NCBI GenBank assembly: GCA_036936605.1
Contig: JAUPFV010000001.1
Coordinates: forward strand, 166,804,643-166,868,642
Direction of reading: 5' to 3'
From: Limnanthes douglasii subsp. nivea
Lineage: Eukaryota > Streptophyta > Magnoliopsida > Brassicales > Limnanthaceae
Length of the DNA stretch: 64,000 nucleotides
The notes below the pieces were generated by a model. That model was not told the origin of the DNA, did no database searches, and was given only the letters and a program-made list of their open reading frames with translations. Both the position numbers and the translations under genes were made by a program. Below are positions 7,725 to 19,106 of the stretch, piece by piece. Position 1 is the first letter of the stretch, and every line of letters begins with the position of its first letter.

Positions 7725-10525
7725 TTAGGCATCATCTTCTTCTCCTTCCGATGATTCCTCTTCGGAACTATTTCCTTCTTCTGAGGAGGAGCTTGGTGGC
7801 ACTTCGAAAGCTTCCTTGGGACGTTGCTCTTCTGGAATTCGTTTCCAAAGGTCTGATAAGTCTAGTCTTGGACAAGCAGCATGAACTTCTCGAAGAAGCT
7901 GAATAGATGTATCAATTTGAGTTTTCTTCATGCCTTCGAGCATCACAGAACTAACTTTGGTTTCAGCTTTTTTGACTGCAGCTTTCTTTTCTTCTTCGAA
8001 TCCTGTTCGAAGCATAGTAATCTCACTTTGGCTTTTTTCCAGTTTATCTTTCATTTCCTTAACAAGTGTTGTAGCATCGGAGATAGCAGTAGAGTGCTCA
8101 GCCTTTAAATCTTCAAGAGCTTGCAGATGAGTAGTTTTAAGAGCATCGACGTCTTCCTTGTGCTTTTTAAGAAGCTGTTCTTTCTCAGCTTCGAATTTCT
8201 GGAGTGCTTCGTTTTTCGAAGTCTTTTCAGAAGCTGTTTCTTTTCTACTCTTAGCTAACTCTTGGGCAAGGCGCTCCAATTGGCTTTGATATTTGCTCAC
8301 CTCTTCGTACAACTTCGAGACTGCAGCAATTAAATTTGGAAAAGGTTGGAGAATTGAAGTTACCTCATCGGATTTTTCTGAGTGAGGAAAGACTAATGGT
8401 TGATGAACAGGAGCGATAGTGTTAGATGTCGAAGCTGTTCCAGCTGGTGTAAAAATTGGTGGAGCAACATTGGCAGCCTGAGAACCAGAAAACACAAAAT
8501 CTCCACTTGAATTGAAGTCTTCGAAGTTCAGATAATCATCTATCTGTTTATCTCCAAGTGTTATCTCTCCTTCAGGGTTTTCCTCAACAAAAGTTTTACC
8601 CTGCGCCTCGGAAGCTAGCACAGCCTCTAGCATATCAGCTTCGTTCTTTTCTTTTGGCTTGCTAGACTTATTCTTTTTCTTTTTGGAGAAGTGTCTTTCT
8701 TCTTTTTCAGGGCAGGTTGATCCTCTTCGGATATAGTGGGAAGTGAAGGTGCTGATGTTTTTCTTTTCCCTGCACTCTTCGAAGTCTTGGAAGACTTAGC
8801 CCTGCTTGTGCTGGCTTTCTTCTGGGTCAGTTTTCTTTTCTTCTTTAAGGGAAGATGGTTGTCACTTCGATTCCGAAGCGGAAGATAGCATTTCCCATCT
8901 GGTGCAAGTATCCTCTCAACTGCTAGAAGGGGATCTGGTGGTGTCATCGGATCCTGAGGGAAGTCGGCCCCTAAAGATATACGCCAGAGATGGCTATTAA
9001 CGAAGTTAATGGGCTCGAATGCTGAATGAAAGCCATTTCCCCAAGATGTTTCAGCCCACTCAGCCATCTTTTGGAAGATAAGCTTGGCTTCTTTTCGACG
9101 ACCCTTAAACCGCCTCGGAATTTCTAAAGAGAGAAAAATAGTTAGCTAAGTAGATTGATTCAAAAACAACTAGATAAACAAGGGAAGGTATCACTTACTA
9201 CTGTCTCTCCAAGTAAGGGTGAGTCTGGAAGGATTGGCATCGGAAATTTCTTTGCCATTTTCCCAGGCGCCTGACAGAAAGACGAACCTTTGTTTCCAGA
9301 ACTTATCGGCTTCGAGGAGGTCGTCGATAATTTTCAAATCATCTTCAAGGGTTAAGTAATAAAATGGCAGAACAGGGCCATTTGAGACTTTGGTTACTGA
9401 GATGAAGTCCTCGATTTCGAGGGGAATACCTCCAAGCCTTGATACCATAATTGCTGAGAACAAAGTGAAGAGCAAGTTGGGAGTAACTTGTGTTGGGCAC
9501 AGTCTGTGGATTTCGAAGAACTTTACTATCATCGGATCAAGTGGAAACCGAAGTCCCCAGTTGAAGAGCTCAGGGTACACTACCAGCTCATCTTTTTGAC
9601 AGTTCAAGGGTGTCTCTCCTTCAACTGGTAGTCGAAGCGTCATATTGTCGGTTAACCCCCATAGCTTTCTGAGGTGCTCTTTCTCTGATTCGAGGTAGTA
9701 GCTGTAAGATACATTCTTCAAGGCAAGAATGTACCAAGCAGAAAGAGGCTTGAGATTTTCCTGAACTAAGGAGGCAACGTTTTCAGGCAGTGTAATGAGA
9801 CCTTTTTTCCCTCCTCGAGTTTTCTTTGGAGGAGCTACACCATCAGCCTCGGATTCCTCCTCGGCATCAGACTCAGTAGCTTCTGAATCGTCTTTTTTGT
9901 GACCTTCATCGGAGTGACTTCGAATTTGAGTCTCTTGTTGAGTCACAGGAATTGGCTGACTACACTCTGGCGTAGTATCATCCACTTCTTGTGGGGGAGG
10001 AGGAGAGTGTTGAGGAGGAGAAGAGTTTTTTGATTCTTCACCCATTACTAAGAAAGGTGATTTTTTGGCACGTTTAGCTCTGATAGCCTCGAATTGAGGA
10101 GGAAGTGTTTTGGATTGAGGGTTTTTTGTCTCTTCGACTTGAAGGACAGGTGATTTGGGTTGTGATTTGTTATCAGTGGGTGGCTTGTCTAAAGTAACTA
10201 CTTTAGATTTTCGATGAGGTCTTAGCAATGAAGATTTGGCTGGATTTTGGAGAAGAGAGGCTGTTGAGCTATTTTCTGGGTTAGAAGCTAGAGGTGAAGA
10301 CGAAGTGGCAAGGTTAGGATTGAAGTTGCCGTATTTAGAAGTGGTGCAGGAAGAGTGAGGACCGTTATAGATCAACCCAGCAGCTTTGTATTCTTTGGCT
10401 CTTCGAGAAATACAAAGATAATCGTAGGCCCCGAATACTTGGTTACTGGAACCAGGAAAAAGATTTTTCTTTGATCTTACTGGTCTTCTGGGTTTAAATC
10501 TATTGTATCTAGGGTATCTTCTCAT
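7725..10525 (-). CDS. Antisense gene of inner Tat element (PF04195-like, coiled coil, acidic tail)
   Basis: A gene on the strand opposite to gag-pol. Exon 1 runs 10525 to about 9192, starting at 'MRRYPRYNRFKPRR'. An upstream ATG at 10657 only adds 15-bp repeats ('LHLQPVHLQPV') not found in the other copies. The domain 'LRFPLDPMIVKFFEIHRLCPTQ...SGAWENGKEIS' matches the plant family annotated as 'putative gypsy type transposon'. The intron has donor A|GTAAGT and acceptor TTTAG|AAAT (about 9191-9124); joining keeps the frame into 'RRFKGRRKEAK'. Exon 2 has a Lys/Arg-rich NLS-like block, then a one-base frame change near 8650-8700 into a long coiled coil (about 8330-7880) and a Ser/Glu tail ending at TTA 7725-7727. 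Antisense ORFs of this kind are known from Tat elements; their function is unknown. The frame change may be a lesion or a missed small intron. Confidence 0.8.
9124..9191 (-). other. Intron of the inner antisense gene
   Basis: On the minus strand: donor GTAAGTGATA right after exon 1 and a pyrimidine-rich acceptor TTCTCTCTTTAG. The copy at 60.8 kb has a donor (GTAAGTTC) and acceptor (ACTAG) at the same codon; the outer copy keeps the acceptor (TTGACAG) but lacks GT at the donor. Confidence 0.75.
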
Positions 10526-10569
10526 ACAATGGGTTTTGGTATGAGAGATTGCTTGGGTAGACAAGAAAA

Positions 10570-10640
10570 GAAGAACAGGTTGAAGATGAACAGGTTGAAG
10601 ATGAACAGGTTGAAGATGAAGAGGTTGAAGATGAAGAACA
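10570..10640 (-). repeat. 15-bp tandem repeats in the antisense leader
   Basis: About four units resembling ACAGGTTGAAGATGA. They are located between the antisense TATA box and the conserved start codon, so probably in the 5' UTR. Confidence 0.8.
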
Positions 10641-10700
10641 GTTTGGAGATGGTTCAAAAGGCAGATTCTCTAAAAAGTTCTTACTGAATGAATAGCTGAG

Positions 10701-10708
10701 TATTTATA
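10701..10708 (-). promoter_or_regulatory. TATA box of the antisense gene (inner Tat)
   Basis: TATAAATA on the minus strand, about 176 bp upstream of the conserved start codon at 10525. The same motif precedes the antisense gene in the outer copy (15831-15839) and the third copy (62243-62250). Confidence 0.65.
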
Positions 10709-10982
10709 GGGTAAAGAATAACGTCGATAATGTGAAAGTGTGGAACAAGTAATCTGTTTTCATTGGGTTGGAATATGAAACGAAAAGGAAACTAGTGATG
10801 TCACAGGTCTACTACTAGAAGTCTAATCAATCCATCAGGTAGGGTTCAGAGATTTCGAAGTGTTATTAAATTACGTTTGAGGTAATAATGTTCGAAGAAA
10901 AGGCAAAGCCATACCACAAGAAGCCAAATTCGATGAGGAGTTAAATTCGAGGCAGTTGAGAAATTCGTTTGCACTTACCCAC

Positions 10983-11107
10983 AACTTCGAAGAGCTAATA
11001 GTTCTTATACATTAATGTATAAGAATTAGGGAATAAAGATGTAAAATGATGCTGATCCGAGGAAGACTTCGAAGAGCTAATAGTTCTTATACATTAATGT
11101 ATAAGAA
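10983..11107. repeat. Duplicated 24-bp perfect palindrome next to the polypurine tract
   Basis: A segment of about 43 bp is present twice, 82 bp apart. Each copy contains a perfect 24-bp palindrome (11002-11025 and 11084-11107) of the form TTCTTATACATT followed by its reverse complement. The second copy abuts the polypurine tract. Confidence 0.95.
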
Positions 11108-11120
11108 CTAGGGGGGCTAC
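11108..11120 (+). other. Polypurine tract of inner Tat element
   Basis: CTAGGGGGGCTAC directly before the 3' LTR; the G-run would prime plus-strand DNA synthesis. The third copy has AAGGGGGCTTC in the same place. Confidence 0.85.
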
Positions 11121-11384
11121 TGATAAGGAAAGATATTCCTTAGGGACTAAAGTGATAAGTTCTGTAATTATAGGATTAAATTAGGCTTTAGGAGAAACCG
11201 AAGGGTTAAAATTGTAAATATGTCAATATGTAACCGTTTCTCTAACTAACTCACCTTGCCTATTTAAAGAGGCTGAAGGAGTTATTTTGACCTATGATAT
11301 ATTCAGAGGTACTTTTCACTACTTTAAATTCTCTCTGCAAACTTTCTGTTCTTAATTCACTCACTACAACTTTAATTCACACCA
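11121..11384 (+). repeat. 3' LTR of inner Tat element
   Basis: 264 bp, TG...CA, reads as identical to 1030-1293, followed by the target duplication ACAGC (11385-11389). Confidence 0.95.
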
Positions 11385-12278
11385 ACAGCCATCCTTTTAG
11401 AGTCAATTTCTGAGCCTATACCTTTTGCTCGATGGGGGTTGGATTTAGTGGGACCTCTACCTATGGCATCCGGAGTACGAAGGACAATAATTGTTGCTGT
11501 TGATTATTTTTCGAAGTGGATCGAAGCAGCCCCACTGGCAGGTACAACATCAAAAGCTGTCATAAAATTCATTTTATCCATTATCTGTTGCAGATTTCGA
11601 ATTCCACAGAAGATAACAACAGACAATGGGCCACAGTTCGACAACAAGGAAATGGAGAGTTTCTGTGCCTCTAGGGGTATACAACATTGTTTCTCTTCAC
11701 CTTTCCACCGACAAGCAAATGGTCAGGTTGAAGTGGCTAACAGAACTATACTGACCGGTTTGAAGAAAAATTTAGAAGGGGCTTCTGGAAAATGGCCTAG
11801 TTATTTACAAGAGGTTTTGTGGGCCTACCGGACTACACCTGGGGCTGCGACACAAGAGTCACCTTTTTCCTTGGTCTATGGGATGGATGTCATAGCTCCC
11901 ATAGAAGCAACTTTCCCTTCATTTCGAGTTCACAATTTCTCCAAACACACTAACGAAGTGGCAATCAGAGGTCAGGTCGACTTAATAGAAGAAAGAAGAG
12001 TTAAGGCTTACCTTAGAGCTGCACACTATCAGGGTTTGATGAGGAGCAGGTTTGCTTCCAGAATTAAAAGAAGAGATTTTCAGCCGGGGGATAAGGTATT
12101 AAGGAAAGTCTTCTTACACACTAAAGAGAATCTGCTCGGCAAACTAGCCCCAACTTGGGAAGGACCTTATATGGTCATTGAAAGGCTTAAACCTAGAACA
12201 TACTGACTAGAGGACAAGGATGGAAGGGTTTTGAATCACCCTTGGAATATTTAGCATCTCCGGATGTACTTAGAGTAG
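11385..12278 (+). pseudogene. Right part of outer Tat integrase
   Basis: Continuation of the pol fragment at 1-1029 after the nested insertion. It holds the integrase core with D in 'RWGLDLVGP', D in 'TDNGPQFDNKE' and E in 'QANGQVEVANRT', then the C-terminal region 'GKLAPTWEGPYMVIERLKP'. A stop (TGA, about 12204-12206) replaces a codon before the last segment, and another TAG precedes 'HLRMYLE' at the end. With the stop at 998-1000 this copy cannot make an integrase. Confidence 0.9.
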
Positions 12279-12800
12279 AAACTATGTAAATATTTACTTG
12301 TTTGAAAATCCATGTAAATATTTGGGGGCATACTCTTTCCTACCCTGGTGGCGCGGGGAGGTTTTAATGAGGTGTCCGAGCTCTTTTATAAAATTTGATG
12401 CCTTCTTAAAAATTCGGAGTGTTCTTACTTTGTTTCTTGTCAAATTTTTGTTTAAACACCGTCCGGATTGAATTAAAAGAATGATGACTACTTAAACATT
12501 TGTCATCGGAGAATTTAAACACTCTCACTTTAGAATATTTATGAAATAACTAAGGGTTGTTTAAACACTAGCCACCAAAGATGAAAGAAGAAAACTATGA
12601 AAGAATGCAAGAGCTGTGCAAAATAAAGACATCTATTGAAATAACCGAAGTGTCTTGGCCATCCAAGGACTTTAAGTTTTCAGAACAAACAGATTTATCC
12701 GAACAAACACCGGACACAGTTACAAAAATGCCTTGGCCTTCCAAGGACTTTAGTTCAATCAAAACAAAAGTTAAAAGATAATTGGTATTGTAGGACTGAG
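12279..12800 (+). other. Outer Tat spacer between integrase and antisense gene
   Basis: Non-coding spacer. It includes two partial repeats around CTTGGCCATCCAAGGACTTTA (about 12654 and 12731). I see no gene. Confidence 0.55.
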
Positions 12801-15735
12801 CCTTTGAAGACGGCTCAGCCTCACTTGTTTTCTTTTTCTTAGGGTCGTCTTTCTCCTCACCTAGACTCTCCCCGGTGTTCTCTTCTTCATCGGATGAGGA
12901 TGCACTGGAGAAGTCAAACCTGTCACCCTCAGCCATTGTATGAAAGGGAAGGTCTGGTACTCTACAAAAGTCCATAAGTCTCCCAGATTCCTCTTCGGAA
13001 ACTTCTCGTGAAATAGCAAGACCATGTCCGACTTCACCTTGGCATACATCTCTTCTTGACTCTCTTCTATCACACTGTTGGCATAAGCATCAATCTTGGC
13101 CTGGATTTTAGCCTCTTGCTCCCTTAGAAGATCAGCTTTTTCATCCATGGCCTTGGACACTGAGTCTTCGAGTGTGATCTTGTCGTTGGTAAAAGTAAGA
13201 ATGACTTGATCCTTGGTCTTCATCTCCTCTTTCGAAGAGGTGAGATCTTTCTCTAACCCGGAAAGTTGTTCTCGGAGACCTTTGATGGTATCTTCTAAGG
13301 TAGCAACCTTTGTGGTCCAACCCTCCTGGTTCTTTTTAAACTCCTCGTTTTCTCTCTTCAAAACATCAGTGTTTTGTTTGGCAATAAGGAGGTCTCCGGA
13401 CAATCTCTCCTTTTCAGAATTAAGGGCAGTAATGATTGCTGCCTGACCTTGTACTTGCTTCTCCATGACCAACACTGGCTGAACGATACTCAGTATAGAG
13501 TGAGTTATAGCCTATCTTTCACTTGAAACAGTGAAAGTTTTACCATTAAAGGTAACAGTGTTCGAAGTGCTAGAAGGGAGGTAAGGCCCAGCAAAGTTAT
13601 CTCTGGGAAGGTTTGCAAAATAGTCACCAAGTCCATCAAGTCCTGTGATGTCAACACCATCGATGCTAATGTCTCCTCATCCAACCTCATCGGTTTGAAA
13701 GTCACCAGGGATCTCTTCTGCTCTTGTTGGATTAGTAGGGTCAACAGGAGGGAAGGGCTCCGAAGGCCGGAGAGAAGGTTCATCACCCCTGGAGGACTTT
13801 TTCTTCTTGGCCTCCCTCTCCTTGCTTTCTGCTCCCCGTTTCCGGTCTCTCTTAGGAACCCTTGGGGGTTTTGGAGATCCTGTCTCTTCCCTAGCACTCT
13901 CATGCTCTACTACGTCTAGTAGATCAGCATTGATCTGGCTTAGAGCTGGCCCCTCTGGGTTTGTTGGAGCAGTTTTCTCCACCTCGGCAGGGTTACCCTC
14001 AACCACACTCTTCTTGCCTTTCCCTTTTTTGCCTTTCATCTTACTTGGGGTCTTGGCTCGACCTGGCAAATACAGTGACCAGTCCGGTGCATGTGTTCTC
14101 TTAAGGACTACATCCGGACGGGGTGGAGTGGTAAGTTCCTCCCAAGTCAAGTCTCTCCGACCAGTAGTGTTCCAAAGATGAGACCTTGCGAGATTGCCTC
14201 CGGTAAAGGCGTCATGAAAACGATTTCCCCACTTTTTAGCAGCCCAGGTGTTGATCTTAGTACAACTGGTATGCCCGACCTTTAAATAATCGTTAAAGTC
14301 TTTGGGCAGCTCTGTCAAGAAAAGAGACAAGACCAGTCAGTTAAACAAATCTGATAAAAATAAAAATGAAAATATAAGATGGGATTCTTAGGATCATTTC
14401 TCCATCTGCTGGTGAGGAGACTCGAGTTGACTCCGGTTTTGATCTTCCTCCCATTCTCCCAAGCGCCGCTCACGCACAAGAATTGAGTCCTCCGATTTCT
14501 CTCCGACTCAAGCAGGTCATCCACTGCTTTATAATTATCACTCATGTTGAAGTGATAGAAGGGAATGGGGTGGTTTCTGCAGAGGATGGCCACAGCTGCG
14601 AATTCCTCCATTGGTAAAGGAATTTCGGAGAGCCTGGAGGCCATGATGCAGGCCATAAGAGTGTACCAGGCGTCGGGGCTCAGTTGACTGGGGAAAATTT
14701 TGATGAGGTGGAAGTACTTAACTATCTCCGGATCTAAGGGAAACCTTATCCCCCCAGTTAAAGAGCTCAGTGAAGATAACTACTTCACTAAGCTTGCAGT
14801 CCATTGGGGTTTCAGGGTCTATGGGGATTCTTATTTTCACGTTCTCCGGAATCCCTCACTTTGTACGCATCCGGCCCAATTCGGCTGTTTGAATGAAAGC
14901 ATAAGTAATGTTTTGCAAGGCAAGAAGATATTTAACACTAACCTTGTGGAAACAAGGTCCCACTTTTCCTTCAAGAATTTCTGGTAGGTCTGGGTGCCTA
15001 AGGCATAAATTCTCTTTCCTTTTATCCTTCTTGGCAGCAACAGCATCACCAGTTTGTCCGGAGGGTTTGGACTCAAACGGAGCCTCTTCGATGGAATCCT
15101 CCATTACCGAGGAGGGGTTTTCAGTTGACTTTGGGAGGGGGAGTTAGAAGTTGGTTCAGTCTAACCTCCGGACTGTTGAGCTTCAATACTTTCCTGGACT
15201 CTGGCCTCCGGCTGGGGCTCAGATATGGTGGTTTCTCTTCGGAGGCTTGAGCTAGTGGCCTCCGGTCCGGACAGTCTGTCATTAGGCATTTTTATGGGTG
15301 CCTCTGACCCTGTATTGATGTCCTTGGCCCCTGATTTTGAAGGGGTGCCTTTGGAAGCCTGCCCTTTTACCAGGCGACCTTTTCTTCGATCGACTAATTT
15401 GTTGAGAGAGATATCCGCATATGACCCCATGGCAATAAACGGGGAAGGCTTTTTGAAGCTGGTAACTACTTGCCATGGTTCAACATATGACCCCATGGCA
15501 ATGGATGAGCCTGAGACAATAGGAGAAAGTTTGGTTTGAAACAATCTCCTCGGTTTGACACTTCTTGTTGAGGAGGAACCCTGGTCAGGCTCTGAGTTTG
15601 AGGTTACTGGTTGTCGATGGGGGAGGTAGGTAGGCCTGCAGCAATGCGCATTTCCCTTTCAACTTTTTGTGCCTTTTCTAGCTCTGATAGATTAAGCCAC
15701 CCGCCTCTGATTAAAGCGTTCCTAGCTATGAACAT
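12800..15735 (-). pseudogene. Antisense gene of outer Tat element, frameshifted
   Basis: Diverged homologue of the antisense gene at 10525-7725, same order of parts. The start at 15735 gives 'MFIARNALIRGGWLNLSE'. The variable N-terminal region is broken over several frames (15544-14840). The 'putative gypsy type transposon' domain is recognisable at 14656-14400 ('SGAWENGRKIK', 'LLTSRWRND'). The intron acceptor CTTGACAG is present but the donor position reads CCTAAG without GT. After it come 'WAAKKWGNRFHDAF', a basic block ('KGKGKKS', 'REAKKKKSSR'), a coiled coil (13475-13000) with 'FPKRNLGDLW', and an acidic tail (about 12900-12800) in another frame. Confidence 0.75.
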
Positions 15736-15830
15736 AAACAACCGAAAAGAAGAACTTGTGTTTGAGAGAGAAAGCTCTGAAATTTAGCAAAGTAAATATG
15801 AAGATGATGGTAAAACAGTGGAGAAGTGAT

Positions 15831-15839
15831 TAATTTATA
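15831..15839 (-). promoter_or_regulatory. TATA box of the outer antisense gene
   Basis: TATAAATTA on the minus strand, about 100 bp upstream of the start at 15735; equivalent to the boxes in the other two Tat copies. Confidence 0.5.
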
Positions 15840-16163
15840 GTAAACACACAAAAGGTGTTTTGATACCTAAGAGAATTCGAAAGGATGGCAATGATTAGGG
15901 GACGGTGCTGATGTCATCTTCATTTAATGAAGAGGTTGCTTTTTGAAGAAAGTGGGAGCGAAATTCTAGGTGAAAAAACGGCTAAAGTAACGAATCGGAG
16001 ATAGACACATGTCCCATGAACTCTGACAAGAAACCGTTTGGTTCTCAAGAACTTTTTCAGTCCGGATTAAGATATAACACTGTTCGAAAAACCTGTCTGG
16101 ATGCAATTGTCACTAGCAACAGACTGTTTTTTAGGTTTTGCCAAAGGTTTTTGAACACCACCT

Positions 16164-16177
16164 AAAAAAGAGGCTAC
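16164..16177 (+). other. Polypurine tract of outer Tat element
   Basis: AAAAAAGAGGCTAC immediately before the LTR start TGATGAG; it shares the GGCTAC|TGAT junction with the inner element. Confidence 0.7.
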
Positions 16178-16585
16178 TGATGAGTCTGGATTCTGTCACC
16201 ATTTCGGACAGGGTTAGTTCGGACAATGTCTACCTAACCGGACAGGGGCAGTTCGGACACCATCATCCATTGGACTGTTCGAACAGAACTAAAGTACTTA
16301 AAACCTAATCACTTCTTGACTAAGCTGCCTGTTCTCCTACTTAGAACTAATGGGTCCTTAAACTCGACCCGGGTCCATTAAACACGACCCAAAAACCCAT
16401 AAAGCCCAAATATAAGGGTATAAATACCCAACCACCAACATTAAATGAGGGTAATGAAAATTAAATACAACCAGGCTGCTTAATGCTCCCTCTACACTCT
16501 ACCCAAGTATTAAATACTCACAAACTTTCACACAACTCTAAACAAAAATTACAAACTTACCCTCAGACGAAAATAAACCACACCA
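16178..16585 (+). repeat. 3' LTR of outer Tat element
   Basis: Begins TGATGAGTCTGG after the polypurine tract and probably ends at CACACCA (16585), the same ending as the inner LTR; about 408 bp. TATAAATA at 16419-16426 is its likely TATA box. The 5' LTR lies outside the window, so the right end is inferred. Confidence 0.65.
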
Positions 16586-19106
16586 TTGTTGTCTCATGTT
16601 TCACCCATATTTTTTTGTCTGCTAGAGCTACACCAATGTCAGTATAGGGTATTGGCTCTATTTCACCGCTAATATATCGCTACCCGGTGTTTACTATGTT
16701 TTTATCATTGCTTTGAATCTTGTTTCATTTAGCCAATTGTGTAAATCTGGTTATTGTGTCTTGTTTTCTAATTCTGTTTGTGTTATACAAAATCAACAGA
16801 CTCATAGAGTGATTGGAACAGGTCTTAAATAGGGGAACTCTAAGGTTTTAGAGAAACTCGAAGTAACATATGTGGATGTCTATAGTGTTGATAGTGGAAA
16901 AACATATTTGACTGATATTGCTGCCTCTTGTATTGATTTATCATCGTTTGGTTTGAATCATTCATCGTCTGAGTTTTATCTTTGCCATTCTCACTCGGGA
17001 CATGTATCTGCATCGCGTTTTAAAATTGTAGTCTCTACAAGTGCTTTAGGTCAGTTAAACACTTGTAATATCTCCGAATTGTAGTGGTTGTAAACTTGCA
17101 AAATTTTCGGCGTTGCCGTTTAATGAAAGTGTTGTATAGAACACAACAATTTGGGCCTTAAATCTGTAATATGTGTTTTCTTGGGTTATGGTGTTAGACA
17201 TAAAGGTTATCGCTGTTTTGATCCCACTGGTGAGAAACTTTATGTCTCTCGACATGTTATATATCTTGAGCATATCCCGTTTTATTCGATTCCAGCGAAA
17301 TCACATGATATAACAAGTACCAAACCTCAAATTATTGATCATTTTGAAAATATAGTGACATACAGCTCATGGGACATCGGCTACAACTGATACTACTTCT
17401 GTTTCATCAAGGCTTGAGTCAGCTCCTCTCTTTTAGTGAACCACCCACTTCATCCCTCGGAAGATCTACATGTACAAGTAAGTATACCAAACTACCAGAT
17501 TTTGCGTATTCATCTTACTCAGCTCATTTTACCTCTTTCATAGCAAATATACATCATTTATATGAACCCCAGTCGTTTAAATAAGTTGTTTCTGATCTTC
17601 GTTCATAAAATACAATAGTCGAAGAGCTTACCGCTCTTTATCAGACTCATAAATGGGATATAGTTAAATCTCCATCTGGTAAGCATATAATCGGTTATCG
17701 ATGGGTTTTTAAAACTAAAACAAAGTTTGACGGGTCTGTTGAAAGATATAAGGCTCTTCTTGTAGAAAAATAGAATTCACAAAAGTATGGTATGGATTAT
17801 GATGAGACATTTACCCCAGTGGCAAAACTGACGACAGTTCGTACTCTTATTGCGGTTACATCCGTTCACCAGTGGAAGATCTTCCACTTAGATGTCAAAA
17901 ATGCATTTTTGAATGATGATCATCATAAGGAGGTTTACATGACTCCTCCTCCAGGTGTTTTTCACCAACCATGTGAATTTTGTCGATTTAGGAAAGCTTT
18001 ATATGGTCTCAAACAAGCTCTTCGTGCTTGGTTTGAAAAATTCTCTGCAGTTATTACTTTATTTGGTTTCCTTGCTAGTAATCGTAATCCAGCCTTGTTT
18101 ATCAGATGTACGAGTGCACGGAGAATTATTTTATCACTATATATAGATTATATGATCATTGCAGGTGATGATATTGATGGCATTGAGGCACTAAAATTTG
18201 ATTTGGCTCAGTGTTTTGCGATGGAAGACTTGAGACTATTACGCTAATTTTTAGGACTTGATGTGGCTCACTCTCCAAAAGCTTATATTCTCTATCAGAC
18301 AAAATAAATATCTGATTTATTCAAGCGAGCGCGACTTTCTGATAATAGAATGGTATATACCCTTCTTTAAACCAATGTTCGGTATTCTCCGGCTAATGGT
18401 GTTCATTTGTCAGACCCCACTTTATATTGAACTTTTGTAGGGAGTTTGGTCTATCTTACAATTACTCAGCCAGATATGGCTTATGTTGTTCATGTGGTTA
18501 GTCAATTTGTTACTGCTCCCGCATCCGTCCATTGGGGAGTTATTCTTCAAATATTGAGATATTTTTATGGCACTCAGTTCCATGGAAATTTATTTCCCTT
18601 GATCTCTTCACTTGACCTGCGTGCATTATAATGATTCTAATTGGAGTACTGATCCTCATGACCATAAATATACTATTGGTTTTTGTATTTTTCTTGGAGA
18701 TTCATTAATATCATGAAAAAGCAAGAAACAAGATGTTTCTCTAAGATCGTCTACTGAAGTTGACTACCGTGTTTTGGTTATCACCACATGTGAGATTGTT
18801 TGGTTACGATGGCTTCTTACAGATATGGGGGTTAATGTTACTAAACTCACTTTCTATATTGTGATAACAAAAGTTCCATGCATATAACAAAGAATTATGT
18901 TTTTCATGAGAGGACAAAGCATGTCGAAATAGATTGTTACTTCACTCAACACCATCTTCAAATCGGCACCATCTCGGTTCCATAGGTTCCATCAACTTTA
19001 CGGATTGCTGATATTTTCACAAAGGCTCAGTCAACAGCGCGGTTTCGTTTTCTTTATGACAAACTCTCAATGCTTATTACTGTTGCATTGCGAGTTTGAG
19101 AAAGAG
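16586..19106 (+). pseudogene. Decayed Ty1/copia polyprotein
   Basis: Copia-type remnants in order. Post-protease region ('SLPGVYYV', 'QNQQTHRVIGTG', 16660-16830), GAG-pre-integrase ('FYLCHSHSGHVSASRF', 16975-17025), then a deletion that removes the integrase core near 17130. The integrase end follows ('VFLGYGVRHKGYRCFDP', 17170-17230), then the RT ('WVFKTKTKFDGSVERYKA', 'DYDETFTPVAKLTTVRTL', 'FHLDVKNAFLN', 'LYGLKQALRAW', 17640-18250). The usual YVDD is 'YIDYM', so the catalytic motif is mutated. RNase H remnants run 18600-19080. There are many stops and shifts. Copia sequence begins directly at the outer Tat LTR, so the Tat element probably inserted here. Confidence 0.88.

Larger units (their letters stand above)
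1030..11384 (+). mobile_element. Complete Tat-lineage Ty3/gypsy LTR retrotransposon nested in the outer Tat element
   Basis: A 10,355-bp element bounded by two 264-bp LTRs (1030-1293 and 11121-11384) that read as identical and have TG...CA ends. It is flanked by a perfect 5-bp target duplication, ACAGC, at 1025-1029 and 11385-11389. Order: LTR, primer binding site, gag-protease, RT-RNase H, archaeal RNase H-integrase, 34-bp tandem repeats, an antisense gene, palindromic repeats, polypurine tract, LTR. The domain order and dual RNase H place it in the Tat lineage. Identical LTRs mean a recent insertion. The only clear lesions I see in the sense ORFs are the TAA at 5358-5360 and, if it is not a readthrough site, the TAG at 3858-3860. 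Confidence 0.95.

Noticed and set aside
8806..9000. Sense-strand frames opposite the antisense gene
   Set aside because: Shadows of the Lys/Arg-rich antisense coding region.
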